A stretch of 64,000 bases of DNA from assembly GCF_029846715.1 (NCBI RefSeq), contig NZ_JARVWW010000032.1, forward strand, positions 1 through 64,000, given 5' to 3'. Positions 8,100 through 16,419 of this stretch are shown in pieces. Position 1 is the stretch's first letter. The number at the start of each line of letters is the position of its first letter. Below the pieces are notes generated by a model. It was given only the letters and a program-made list of their open reading frames with translations, did not search any database and was not told the DNA's origin. Source of the DNA: Bradyrhizobium nivariense. GTDB lineage: Bacteria; Pseudomonadota; Alphaproteobacteria; Rhizobiales; Xanthobacteraceae. A program made the position numbers and the translations under genes.

Positions 8100-8420
8100 T
8101 TAGCTGAGCGATTTGCCGCAGGAGCAGCTCGAGTTGGCATTTGGGTTATCGAAGCGAAACCCTGATCCTTCGAGCGACACCACGAAATCGATCGTGGTGC
8201 CGTTGAGATACGCTTGGCTCGCGTTATTGACGAAGAGTTTAACCCCGCCTTGTTCGATCACGGTCTCATCGGAGCTCGGCTCATGAGCAAGATCCATTTT
8301 ATATGTGAACCCTTGACAGCCGCCGCCTTCGACCATAATCCGCAAACCGCTTGCGGCCTGCGTCGTCGAGGCGATTGCAGCCTTCAGTACGCTTATGGCG
8401 CTATCCGTTAGATTGATCAT
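8100..8420 (-). CDS. IscA/HesB-type Fe-S cluster carrier
   Basis: 106 residues starting MINLTDSAISVLK. The three conserved cysteines of A-type carriers are present: GGGCQGF near residue 35 and SCSCGKS near the C-terminus. The motif GSGFRFDNPNA is typical. These proteins hold or transfer Fe or Fe-S clusters and are commonly placed beside nifS. It is first in the iscA-nfu-nifS-fixU operon, with a sigma-54 promoter 40 bases upstream. A second copy at 14273-14592 has lost its start codon. Confidence 0.93.
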   Translation of the reverse strand: MINLTDSAISVLKAAIASTTQAASGLRIMVEGGGCQGFTYKMDLAHEPSSDETVIEQGGVKLFVNNASQAYLNGTTIDFVVSLEGSGFRFDNPNANSSCSCGKSLS

Positions 8421-8459
8421 CTCTGGCTCGCTCTCAGTTCCTGTCGCAAGGCCAAATTC

Positions 8460-8474
8460 GCAAATCCCATGCCA
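8460..8474 (-). promoter_or_regulatory. Sigma-54 promoter of iscA-nfu-nifS-fixU
   Basis: Minus strand TGGCATGGGATTTGC matches TGGCACG-N4-TTGC with one change. It lies 40-54 bases upstream of the iscA ATG. The same site occurs in the duplicated module at 14632-14646. Confidence 0.8.
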
Positions 8475-8532
8475 GTTGAGATGCAGCTGGAATCAGTTCA
8501 TTTTGCAGGAGCCCAACGTTCGATTTGCGACC

Positions 8533-8548
8533 CGTCGGCTTTCCGACA
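8533..8548. promoter_or_regulatory. Near-consensus NifA site shared by two divergent promoters
   Basis: CGT-CGGCTTTCCG-ACA matches TGT-N10-ACA except for one base. It sits 59 bases from the leftward -24 element and 65 bases from the rightward one, so one NifA site could serve both directions. The second copy (14703-14718) differs by one interior base but keeps the ends. Confidence 0.6.
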
Positions 8549-8612
8549 GGCGGATTTGCCACGTCCGGACGTCGTTCGGCCAGAACTCGTATTGTGCCGG
8601 CACCTAGCGGGA

Positions 8613-8628
8613 CGGCAAACAACTTGCA
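8613..8628 (+). promoter_or_regulatory. Sigma-54 promoter of the 196-residue gene
   Basis: CGGCAAACAACTTGCA has the invariant GG and GC dinucleotides at the correct spacing and a perfect TTGCA box; positions 1, 6 and 7 deviate from consensus. It lies 64-79 bases upstream of the ATG at 8692 and is identical in the second copy at 14837-14852. Confidence 0.65.
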
Positions 8629-8691
8629 TAGGGGTAGCGGACACGTCGCATTGGGCGACGCATGCATACCACACTCTGATGAGGAGGCTCC

Positions 8692-9282
8692 ATGACGTCG
8701 ATCGACAACACCGCTCTTGGCCCGTTGGACAGGGAGGGACGCTTGCTGAATGCGGTTCTTAAGAGCGAAACAACGAAGTCGGGACGATTTGGATTTCGAG
8801 GCGACATCGCGCTGAAATTTCAAGCCCAGCTCGCCGACGAAAAACGACCGCCCGACTATTCTATCGAACAAGTTCTCGCAATCGCGCAGGAGGGCGAACC
8901 GACCATTGCAGTTCTTGCCGGATATCTGCATTCCTTTGCGTATCTACCTGAGGCCGCAAAGGTGCTGGACGGGAGGCTGAGCCCCGAAGGCAGCTATTTC
9001 ATGTTCTGCAACAACATTGATCTGCTCGCGAAGTACCGCACCAAGATAGGCGACATCACCTTCCGCATTCTGCCTTGCGACGAATCAACGGTGTGGAAAG
9101 AGATGATGGACCTCGCCGGCGTCGAGAAGAATGACATCAAGAAGCTGGGTACCGCCGGTAGACTCGACTACTTGCTCGACGCGGCCAAGGATATCGATGG
9201 ATCATACACGGACATCCCATACGAGGACGGCCTGGCTAAAATGCAGCCGGTGAAGAATAGAAGCGAAAACCGCCCCGTCTGA
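8692..9282 (+). CDS. Unrecognised 196-residue protein, NifA/sigma-54-type promoter (copy 1)
   Basis: I do not recognise the family. The start MTSIDNTALGPL is preceded by ATGAGGAGGCTCC, a strong ribosome site. The product is soluble, slightly acidic, with no signal peptide or membrane segment. It has only two cysteines (FMFCNN and ILPCDE), so it is not an obvious Fe-S protein. An internal GEPTIAVLAGYLHSF looks like a buried helix. It is transcribed away from iscA-nifS from a shared control region with sigma-54 sites both ways, which argues for co-expression with nitrogenase. A copy at 14916-15506 differs at only two residues (D/G and P/S near the C-terminus). Confidence 0.85.
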   Translation: MTSIDNTALGPLDREGRLLNAVLKSETTKSGRFGFRGDIALKFQAQLADEKRPPDYSIEQVLAIAQEGEPTIAVLAGYLHSFAYLPEAAKVLDGRLSPEGSYFMFCNNIDLLAKYRTKIGDITFRILPCDESTVWKEMMDLAGVEKNDIKKLGTAGRLDYLLDAAKDIDGSYTDIPYEDGLAKMQPVKNRSENRPV

Positions 9283-9311
9283 GGAAGCGCCTCAGACCCT
9301 CTCTCGCCAGC

Positions 9312-9540
9312 TCAGCGGCTGCTGCCGCAGGCGCCGGGTTGGCGTTCCAGCACAATCGAGTTGCCGCCGGGCTGACGACGCGGGTACCCCAAGAGGATGC
9401 GGCTCTGGCCGAACGCGACAGAGGTGTCGTCTTTGCCGATCAGCTTCGCACCCTGACGAATCAGCAGATATTTTCCGGACGAACTAACATAGACGGCATG
9501 AGTAAGCTGCGCGGTGATCCGAGTGCGGTCATGGGATGAC
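9312..9540 (-). pseudogene. TrbI/VirB10 conjugation protein fragment
   Basis: The minus strand encodes TAQLTHAVYVSSSGKYLLI, then GAKLIGKDDTSVAFGQSRILL and NSIVLERQPGA. This is the conserved C-terminal beta-barrel stretch of TrbI/VirB10 (QGAxLIGxYDSxVAFGQSRxLL ... SIxLxxxPGAD) with a deletion around YPRRQPGG. Both ends are missing. It is debris of a conjugative or integrative element. Confidence 0.7.
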
Positions 9541-9962
9541 AGCAAAAAATCTTCCAAAGTGACCATCGACCAGGAGTTCCAAAAGCTGCTTGCCAAGCGG
9601 GCGATGGCGACAAGCGGCCAGACATTGCTCTGTTCAGCAAAGAAGGCTCAGCCATTATGATCGAATTCAAGGTCTCCGGAGTGTCGATGACGACATGTCA
9701 GTGACCTTTCAGAGTACGCTCATTTGCTTGCGGCGAAATCGGGAGGCGGGCCGAGGCAATTTTACAGTTATCTTATCGCGACATGGTCAATCCGCTGCGC
9801 TTGAGCGGGTCGTGGACACGTTTTCAGTCGCGGGATGGTTCAATTTAGCCTCCGTTTGGGCCCTCGTAGTTGGGCGAGGCCTATTTTGAGCTGCTCCACT
9901 TCGGCGACGTCATCGAGCGAGCAAAAAGCGGATTGGCGTATGCCAAAACAAACACAAGCTGA
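9541..9962 (+). pseudogene. C-terminal remnant of a large ATPase/nuclease-like protein
   Basis: Pieces in different plus frames read VTIDQEFQKLLAKR, RPDIALFSKEGSAIMIEFK, YAHLLAAKSGGGPRQFYSYLI and YFELLHFGDVIERAKSGLA before TGA at 9960-9962. They line up with the C-terminus of a large bacterial protein often annotated as ATP-binding, whose end carries a restriction-endonuclease-like D...E.K motif (here PDI and IEFK). At least two frameshifts separate the pieces. Confidence 0.55.
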
Positions 9963-10559
9963 ATCTAAGTCGGCACAATCGTTGAAGCCGCGTGTTGCCT
10001 TTCGCCGCACCTTCTGACGGGCGCATTGCCGAGATTCGGGCAATCGGGACGTTTGAGCCGCCATCAGTCGGTTTGACGAAGATTCCCGACTGCGGCGAAG
10101 GAGAAGCGCCCGTGGGGTAGAACGTTTAGCATTGATCGGTGTGCAGGCCGCGGCAGAGGGTGTGCAGGCGGGCGTCAGTGGGCGCAGGCTCGCTCGATAA
10201 CGATCAAGTACAGTTTTGGAGCGAGATTCCTGAGCGGGCCGGCAATAAGCGTATTGAACGGAAATGAGCGCCGGACCGGCATTCTGGAGTGACGGCACCG
10301 CATTTGGACTTCTTGGCTTCGTGAAGAAAGGGTTGGACGCAGTCCCGGCGCCCGGCATCGTTGAGCGAATGGCCTCGATCACGTGCGGATCGAAACTGCG
10401 TCATGTTCGCCGCTCGAACCCGCGCCTCTTCGAGGGAGCCGGACGCATATAGGCGACGGAAAACGGGCGGGCTCAAGAAATTTCCGCAGACCGTCATTAT
10501 GGATAGGAGGTAAGCTCAGGGCCCAAGTGGGGGGCGACTCGAAGCCGTTGAGACGGGTT
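9963..10559. other. No recognisable gene
   Basis: Frames on both strands lack plausible starts or motifs. It lies between conjugation debris and an IS66 relic and is probably degraded island DNA. Confidence 0.35.
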
Positions 10560-10740
10560 GCCGACGACGCTGGTCCAAGCACGAGAAGCTGAACTCGTTC
10601 TGGAGAGCTCGCGGGAGCGCCTGGGCGCCTTTCACGAGCGTCGCCGCCTCTTGATTATCGAGCTGCAGAGCTGGGTGCGCGAGGAGCGTGCCAAGCTCTC
10701 CAGGAACAACCACACGGCCAGCGCGAACAGTGCAAACGGG
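10560..10740 (+). pseudogene. IS66-type TnpC transposase fragment
   Basis: The plus strand encodes ESSRERLGAFHERRR, then IIELQSWVREERAKLSRNN. This resembles the segment of IS66 transposases preceding the final catalytic region (LxxWLxxERAKLSRSN). No catalytic residues remain and the sequence then becomes unrelated. Confidence 0.5.
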
Positions 10741-10813
10741 GGACAGGGCAAGCCGGACTCGGGGCTATGCCGCCCCGAGCTACTTGCGGCTTCGCGGCCG
10801 ATGGCGCGCTGGT

Positions 10814-12157
10814 CTACTCGGCTGCCGCTCGTGGAGAGCGGCCGACAATGACGGTGAGGAGCCCCTGGCCCCACAGCCGCTTGGCGGCGGCCTTGGCGTC
10901 GTCCAGCGTCACCGCGTCGACGATGGCGTTGCGCTTCTCGATATAGTCGATCGGCAGCTTGTCCTGCTGATTTTGCAGCAGCGCCTGCGCAAGCTTGGAG
11001 GAGGTGTCGAGCGCCAGCATCTGGGAGCCCTTGAGGTAGGACTTGGCCTCATCGAGCTCCTTCTGGGTGGGACCCTCATTGGCAATGCGGCACACCTCCT
11101 TCTGGATCACCTCCATGGTGTCGCGGGCGCGGTCGGCGCGCGAGCCGGTGTTGCCGATGAAGACCGCCGAGTGCTCCATCCAGCGCAGCGACTCGGATAC
11201 CGAGTAGGCAAGCCCGCGCTTCTCGCGGACCTCGCGATGGAGTCGCGAGGACAATCCGCCGCCGCCCAGGATGTGATTGACGAGATAGGCCGCCATGAAG
11301 TTCGGATCGCTGCGCTTGACGCCAGGGCCGCCGAAGGTGATCACCGTTTGCGGCACGTCGAGCGGCACGAAGGCGACCTGCGGCGGCTTGGCGGCACCGA
11401 TTTCGGGGACCGGGACGAGTTTGCCATTGGTGGGTAGGGCGCCGAACGTGTGGTCGAGCAGCTTGCCGAGCGTGTCCGGATCCACGTCGCCGACGACTGC
11501 GACCTTCAGCCCATCCCTGGCAAGCACGCGGCCGACATAATCCTTCATGTCGGCGACCGTGATGGTCGGCACGCTGTCGAGGGTACCGTTGGTCTGCCGG
11601 CCATAGGGATGCTCGCCGAAGGCGATCTCCAGGAATTTCCGGCTCGCCAGCGACGTCGGCTTCGTGGTGTCGCGGCGCAGGCCCGACATGACGTGCGAGC
11701 GGATGCGCTCGACGTCGGCGGTGTCGAAATGCGGCGAGGTCAGCGCCATCCGCAACAGGTCGAACGCTTCGTCCTTGTTGTCGCGCAGCATGCGCAGACT
11801 GCCGCGGAAGGTGTCGGGGCCGGCACTGAACGAGAGCTCGATGGCGCGGCGGTCGAGGCGTTCGTGGAAGGTTTTGGAGTCGAGATCGCCGGAGCCCTCG
11901 TCGAGCAGGTTCCCAACGAGATTGGCTATGCCGGGCTTGTCATGGGGATCCTGCGCCGAGCCGCCGGCGAAGGAATATTCCATCGCGATCAACGGCACGG
12001 TCGCGTCCTGGACGAACCAGGCCTCGATGCCGCCCGGCGAGACCAGGTGCTGGATCTTTGCGGCCGCTTGTGACGGCCAAATCGTAGCCAGCACGAGCAC
12101 CGCGCCGGTTGCAACGGAAAATGCGGCGCGCCGCAAGCGAATGAATGGATGGGTCAC
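10814..12157 (-). CDS. M16-family peptidase, non-catalytic partner subunit
   Basis: 447 residues from GTG 12157 (GAGGAG upstream; GTGA overlap with the stop of the preceding M16 gene). A signal peptide is visible (RLRRAAFSVATGAVLVL ending SQAAA), so it is exported to the periplasm. The M16 fold is recognised from GGSAQDPHDKPGIANLV and the C-terminal LGGGGLSSRLHREVREKRGLAYSVS. The zinc motif HxxEH is missing at the expected place, as in the inactive half of two-subunit M16 proteases. It pairs with the gene at 12154-13620. High-GC codon use looks like core-genome DNA, unlike neighbouring island genes. Confidence 0.9.
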   Translation of the reverse strand: MTHPFIRLRRAAFSVATGAVLVLATIWPSQAAAKIQHLVSPGGIEAWFVQDATVPLIAMEYSFAGGSAQDPHDKPGIANLVGNLLDEGSGDLDSKTFHERLDRRAIELSFSAGPDTFRGSLRMLRDNKDEAFDLLRMALTSPHFDTADVERIRSHVMSGLRRDTTKPTSLASRKFLEIAFGEHPYGRQTNGTLDSVPTITVADMKDYVGRVLARDGLKVAVVGDVDPDTLGKLLDHTFGALPTNGKLVPVPEIGAAKPPQVAFVPLDVPQTVITFGGPGVKRSDPNFMAAYLVNHILGGGGLSSRLHREVREKRGLAYSVSESLRWMEHSAVFIGNTGSRADRARDTMEVIQKEVCRIANEGPTQKELDEAKSYLKGSQMLALDTSSKLAQALLQNQQDKLPIDYIEKRNAIVDAVTLDDAKAAAKRLWGQGLLTVIVGRSPRAAAE

Positions 12158-13620
12158 GAACGCTTCTCCTCGCGCTTGGTGGTGGCAGTGTCTTTGATCA
12201 GATGGCCCGTCACAGAACGCTTCTTCTCGAGGCATTTCTGTGCGACGGCGCGAACCTGTTCGGCGGTGACCGCGCGGATGCGGTCGGGCCAACTTTGAAT
12301 ATCCTCGATCGACAGGCCTGTGCTGAGCCCGCCGCCATACCAGCCTGCCAGCTCCGCCTGGTCGTCCTGGGCGTAGATCGCTTCCGCGATCAGCCGGGTC
12401 TTGACCCGCTCCAGATCCTCGGCGCGGATCGGGTTCTGCACCACATCGGCTATGACACCGTCGATCACCTGCTCGACCTCTGCGAAGCTGACGCCGGATT
12501 TCGGCGCGGCCAAGATCGAGAACTGCGTCGGATCGAGCGAAATGCTCGAATACCTGGCGTTGGCGAAGACCGCGAGTGGCTTGTCGACGACAAGCGCGCG
12601 GTAGAGATAGGAGTTGCTGCCGCCGCCCATCAACTGCGCCAGCACGTCGAGTGCCGCGCTCTCACCGGCCGCGGCCGTCGTCGCCGAGGGCACCAGGTAA
12701 GAGCGCTCCATGCTGGGCTGCTCGACGAGCGGGTCGGACAGCGTGACGGTGCGCGGTGCGGCCGGCTCCGGCTCCTGCGGGCGGATGCGCCGCGCGGGGA
12801 TCGCGGGCTGGGCCGGGATTGAGCCGAAATTGCGCTCGACCAGCGGGCGCACGTCGGCGGCCTCGACGTCGCCGGCGATTACCAGGATCGCGTTGTTCGG
12901 CGCGTAGAAGCGGCGGTAGAAGGCGAGTGCGTCCTCGCGATCGAGCTTCTCGATCTCCTGGTGCCAGCCGATCACCGGCCGGCGATAGGGATGATTGAGA
13001 TAGAGCGCGGCCATGATCTGTTCGTTGAGACGCGCGTCTGGGCTGTTGGCAACGCGCATGTTGTACTCTTCGAGTACGACGTCGCGCTCGGGCAGCACGT
13101 TCTCGTCCTTGAGGATCAAGCCGGTCATGCGGTCGGCCTCGAACTCCATCATGGTCGGCAGCTGCTCGCGCGGTACGTGCTGATAGTAATTGGTGTAATC
13201 GACCGAGGTCGAGGCGTTCTCGTGGCCGCCGACGCGGCGCACGGTCTGGGAGAACTCACCGACCGGGTGTTTCTCGGTGCCCTTGAACATCAGGTGCTCG
13301 AGAAAATGGGCGAGCCCGGACTTGCCCGGTGTCTCATCGGCCGAGCCGACGTTGTACCACATCATCTCCGTGACTACGGGCGTGCGGTGGTCGGGGATCA
13401 CCACGACTTGCAGACCGTTCTGAAGCATGAAGCTCGCTGGTCGTTCCCAGGTGGGTGTGATCTGGGCAAGAACGCTCCTGTTCACGGGAGCGCACGGGGA
13501 GCTCGGATCCGGGCTATTTTCTGTTTTGGACTCGACCGCCGGCGCGGTACGCGTCATCAAGGCCAAGGCAAAAATGGCCGTGCCTAGCACCTTGATTGTC
13601 AGGGACCTGGAATTCTTCAT
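12154..13620 (-). CDS. M16-family zinc peptidase, catalytic subunit
   Basis: 488 residues from ATG 13620, with AAAGG upstream and a signal peptide (IKVLGTAIFALALM ending APAVE). The zinc motif HFLEH is at residues 105-109 and the third ligand region ENVLPERDVVLEEYNM follows about 75 residues later. The C-terminal half (MGGGSNSYLYRALV) completes the M16 fold. It resembles the processing-protease/PqqL-like peptidases of alphaproteobacteria, which act in the periplasm as dimers with a partner such as the next gene. The frame stays open upstream but that extension runs through unrelated sequence. The pair has no evident link to nitrogen fixation. Confidence 0.92.
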   Translation of the reverse strand: MKNSRSLTIKVLGTAIFALALMTRTAPAVESKTENSPDPSSPCAPVNRSVLAQITPTWERPASFMLQNGLQVVVIPDHRTPVVTEMMWYNVGSADETPGKSGLAHFLEHLMFKGTEKHPVGEFSQTVRRVGGHENASTSVDYTNYYQHVPREQLPTMMEFEADRMTGLILKDENVLPERDVVLEEYNMRVANSPDARLNEQIMAALYLNHPYRRPVIGWHQEIEKLDREDALAFYRRFYAPNNAILVIAGDVEAADVRPLVERNFGSIPAQPAIPARRIRPQEPEPAAPRTVTLSDPLVEQPSMERSYLVPSATTAAAGESAALDVLAQLMGGGSNSYLYRALVVDKPLAVFANARYSSISLDPTQFSILAAPKSGVSFAEVEQVIDGVIADVVQNPIRAEDLERVKTRLIAEAIYAQDDQAELAGWYGGGLSTGLSIEDIQSWPDRIRAVTAEQVRAVAQKCLEKKRSVTGHLIKDTATTKREEKRS

Positions 13621-13966
13621 GTCATGGCCTTTCAGTAGAGATCCACGTTCTGCAGCGGACATCGCGACAAAGCAGGTGAGCCGCACGCCGTTGGCAAGCA
13701 GTAGAGCAAATGTCGGGCCAATCGCCTGACACCTCTGCGCACGGGCCGCTGCGCGGCCAACTGCACGCAGGCGAACCGCGAACGCGTGTCTTCTCTCCGA
13801 AAGCCAACGCGCACTTTGTTTGGTGTCCGCCAACATGTTGCGAACACGACATTGCACACGAACCCGCAGACAACTCGCCGCCTCGCCGTTTCCCCAATTT
13901 TCTGAGCACCCCTACCCGACTGGTTTGCGAAGGCTTGAACGGCTCGTCGCAGGGAGCCGCACCAAC

Positions 13967-14105
13967 TGCCGAATGCATGCGCGGACGACGCATTGCCGAA
14001 TTGCGCAGAGAAGAACGGCAGCATTGGCGCGACCACCAAAGGATCTGCACGGGTCGTCGCGTTGTTGTCCAGGTAGATCGGCCGCACGGGCTCTCTCCTC
14101 TGCAC
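13967..14105 (-). pseudogene. Truncated nifS (first 46 codons), copy 2
   Basis: From GTG 14105 the frame reads MQRREPVRPIYLDNNATT and continues to SSAHAFG, 44 of 46 residues identical to nifS at 7770. After the repeat boundary at 13967 the frame continues into unrelated sequence. The PLP lysine and active cysteine are absent. Confidence 0.92.
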
Positions 14106-14272
14106 TTAACGTCCTACTTTGGAGCCGGGGAGCGGGACTCGGGCCGCACTCATCGAGCACGGCGCGGATAGTCCGCTCGCAATCGAAGGCTCAACGGTCA
14201 AAGACTGCTTCCTTGGCTCATCCTCAAGGCCCATGTCCATGCTCTTCCATTGCGGAATGGTCCGAACGCGGC

Positions 14273-14592
14273 TCAGCTGAACGATTTACCGCAGGAGCAG
14301 CTCGAGTTGGCATTTGGGTTATCGAAGCGGAACCCTGATCCTTCGCGCGACACCACGAAATCGATCGTGGTGCCGTTGAGATACGCTTGGCTCGCGTTAT
14401 CGACGAAGAGTTTAACCCCGCCTTGTTCGAACACGGTCTCCTCGGAGCTCGGCTCATGAGCAAGATCCATTTTATATGTGAACCCTTGACAGCCGCCGCC
14501 TTCGACCATAATCCGCAAACCGCTTGCGGCCTGCGTCGTCGAGGCGATTGCAGCCTTCAGTACGCTTATGGCGCTATCCGTTAGATTGATAT
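14273..14592 (-). pseudogene. iscA copy 2, start codon lost
   Basis: The coding part is nearly identical to iscA at 8100-8420 (EETVFEQ for DETVIEQ, FVDN for FVNN). A single deleted G turns the start region GAGATGATCAAT into GAGATATCAAT, removing the ATG; the in-frame upstream sequence reaches a stop without ATG, GTG or TTG. The first internal ATG (14518) would omit about 27 N-terminal residues. The sigma-54 promoter upstream is retained, so it may be transcribed but is probably not translated. Confidence 0.75.
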
Positions 14593-14631
14593 CTCTGGCT
14601 CGCTCTCAGTTGCTGTCGCAAGGCCAAATTC

Positions 14632-14646
14632 GCAAATCCCATGCCA
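14632..14646 (-). promoter_or_regulatory. Sigma-54 promoter, copy 2, toward the start-less iscA
   Basis: Minus strand TGGCATGGGATTTGC, identical to the site at 8460-8474. Confidence 0.7.
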
Positions 14647-14702
14647 GTTGAGATGCAGCTGAAATCAGTTCGTTTTGCAGGAGCCCAACGTTCGATTTGC
14701 GA

Positions 14703-14718
14703 CGTCGGCTTTGCGACA
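14703..14718. promoter_or_regulatory. Near-consensus NifA site, copy 2
   Basis: CGT-CGGCTTTGCG-ACA, one base from TGT-N10-ACA. The ends match copy 1 while one interior base differs, and flanking bases have changed. Confidence 0.5.
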
Positions 14719-14836
14719 GGCGGATTTGCCACGTCCGGACGTCATTCGGCCAAGAAATCGTATTGTGCCGGCAGCTATCCATGCACATTGCGCCAAGCCG
14801 CCGCTTACGCTCTACGTCGCCGCAGACATAGCGCGA

Positions 14837-14852
14837 CGGCAAACAACTTGCA
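14837..14852 (+). promoter_or_regulatory. Sigma-54 promoter of the 196-residue gene, copy 2
   Basis: CGGCAAACAACTTGCA, identical to 8613-8628. The NifA site is about 55 bases farther away than in copy 1, still within normal enhancer range. Confidence 0.6.
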
Positions 14853-14915
14853 TAAGGGTAGCGGACACGTCGCATTGGGCGACGCATGCATACCACACTC
14901 TGATGAGGAGGCTCC

Positions 14916-15506
14916 ATGACGTCGATCGACAACACCGCTCTTGGCCCGTTGGACAGGGAGGGACGCTTGCTGAATGCGGTTCTTAAGAGCGAAACAACGA
15001 AGTCGGGACGATTTGGATTTCGAGGCGACATCGCGCTGAAATTTCAAGCCCAGCTCGCCGACGAAAAACGACCGCCCGACTATTCTATCGAACAAGTTCT
15101 CGCAATCGCGCAGGAGGGCGAACCGACCATTGCAGTTCTTGCCGGATATCTGCATTCCTTTGCGTATCTACCTGAGGCCGCAAAGGTGCTGGACGGGAGG
15201 CTGAGCCCCGAAGGCAGCTATTTCATGTTCTGCAACAACATTGATCTGCTCGCGAAGTACCGCACCAAGATAGGCGACATCACCTTCCGCATTCTGCCTT
15301 GCGACGAATCAACGGTGTGGAAAGAGATGATGGACCTCGCCGGCGTCGAGAAAAATGACATCAAGAAGCTCGGTACCGCCGGTAGACTCGACTACTTGCT
15401 CGACGCGGCCAAGGGCATCGATGGATCATACACGGACATCTCATACGAGGACGGCCTGGCTAAAATGCAGCCGGTGAAGAACAGAAGCGAAAACCGCCCC
15501 GTCTGA
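14916..15506 (+). CDS. Unrecognised 196-residue protein, NifA/sigma-54-type promoter (copy 2)
   Basis: Same start, ribosome site and length as the gene at 8692-9282, with only two amino-acid differences (DAAKGIDG and TDISYED instead of DAAKDIDG and TDIPYED). Its neighbours in the duplication (nifS, NFU gene, iscA) are broken, but this frame and its promoter are intact. Either the duplication is very recent or gene conversion or selection keeps the two copies alike. The family is not recognised and no catalytic motif is visible. Confidence 0.85.
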   Translation: MTSIDNTALGPLDREGRLLNAVLKSETTKSGRFGFRGDIALKFQAQLADEKRPPDYSIEQVLAIAQEGEPTIAVLAGYLHSFAYLPEAAKVLDGRLSPEGSYFMFCNNIDLLAKYRTKIGDITFRILPCDESTVWKEMMDLAGVEKNDIKKLGTAGRLDYLLDAAKGIDGSYTDISYEDGLAKMQPVKNRSENRPV

Positions 15507-15619
15507 GGAAGCACCTCAGGCCCTCTCTCTCGCCAGCCGACGAGCTGGCCGCAAAGAAAGTCACTGCACCCGCCTCGCCCGGGACTGGCTCGCACAAACC
15601 TTCGCGATTGAAACCGCCG

Positions 15620-15905
15620 CCAGGTTGCCTCCTCTGCCGGTCTCGCCGCCACGCCATGGCGCAGTCGAGCGCGAACAGGGCGTGTCGAAGGCCGGCAATC
15701 CGCGGCTGAGAACCCACGATAATTCAGCTCGCGTGGTTGTAGGTGCGCCACCAGCCTCAATCGGCTCTGACACAGTTGTTCAAGGCGAACAGCGAGTGCA
15801 GCCGCAAGCGCGCGATTGTGGCGCTGGTGCGCAAGCTGCTCGTGGCCCTCAAAGTACGCGACCGCCGGCGTCGTGATCGAGGGAGCCGTGATGAAGACCG
15901 CCTGA
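15620..15905 (+). pseudogene. IS110/IS116-family transposase C-terminal remnant
   Basis: Plus-strand pieces in shifting frames read VASSAGLAATPW, EREQGVSKAGNPRLRT, RHQPQSALTQLFKAN, KRAIVALVRKLLVAL and ATAGVVIEGAVMKTA with TGA at 15903-15905. This is the typical C-terminus of IS110-type transposases. At least three frameshifts are needed, so it is inactive. It adjoins the right end of repeat copy 2. Confidence 0.7.
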
Positions 15906-16376
15906 GATCAAGCTGTTTCCGTAGCTGACAACCAATCAGCCGGAGGCCGATCAGCCCTGGACGGTCCGGGGGACGAACCGATGGATTGCATGGCTTCAAA
16001 ACGCCGTAACGGAGACTGGTTTCGTCCTCTCGAGCCGGCCCGCCGCAAGCGGAATGTAGGTGCTGTCGCTATCGCGCGACGATCGAATGTGAGTTTGATC
16101 TTGCATGTAAACCAGATTGTCGAACCGGCTCGACGTTGAGATCGCCGACGATGAGGAGTAGTTCGCCCCGCCTGCGCCCGACCACACGAGCCTCATGGCG
16201 CGCTCGATCCTGTCAAGGTCAAGCCGCTACGCGGCGGCTTTAAAGAGCCGACCTTGAGGCGATCTCCGCGCGCCATCCGAAAGGTCCCTGCGGTCGGGAC
16301 GAAGAGCTTGTCTGCAGTCGAGCAAAGAGCCGAACAACCGCCGATACTCCTAATCTCTCTGTTTTCCGGAGATAAT
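15906..16376. other. No recognisable gene; imperfect inverted repeat
   Basis: No supported frame. Around 16217-16256 CAAGGTC and GACCTTG flank an inner AGCCGC/GCGGCT stem, an imperfect nested inverted repeat of unknown role downstream of gltB. Confidence 0.35.
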
Positions 16377-16410
16377 CTGGATTGCTTCGCTGCGCTCGCA
16401 ATGACGGGGG
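16377..16410. repeat. REP-like dispersed palindrome downstream of gltB
   Basis: GATTGCTTCGCTGCGCTCGC followed by AATGACGG is the short GC-rich palindromic motif scattered through Bradyrhizobium-type genomes beside core genes. It starts 10 bases beyond the gltB stop, consistent with gltB having arrived with its chromosomal flank. Confidence 0.55.
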
Positions 16411-16419
16411 CTGATATGC

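Larger units (their letters stand above)
7632..9312. repeat. Direct repeat, copy 1 (iscA / 196-residue gene module)
   Basis: This segment, from inside nifS to just past the 196-residue gene, reappears in the same orientation at 13967-15537. Identity begins at TGCCGAATGCATGCGC in both and ends after CTCTCGCCAG. Copy 1 has the longer NFU section; copy 2 has about 55 extra bases between the NifA site and the rightward promoter. Confidence 0.9.
13967..15537. repeat. Direct repeat, copy 2 (decaying iscA / 196-residue gene module)
   Basis: Partner of 7632-9312 in the same orientation, about 4.65 kb away. Relative to copy 1 it lacks about 160 bases of the NFU gene, has the iscA start deletion and carries about 55 extra bases upstream of the 196-residue gene. 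The left boundary is inside nifS codon 46. Confidence 0.9.

Noticed and set aside
11450..13587. Long plus-strand frames opposite the M16 genes
   Set aside because: They are antisense shadows in GC-rich DNA; no ribosome sites or motifs, while the minus strand has intact M16 domains and signal peptides.
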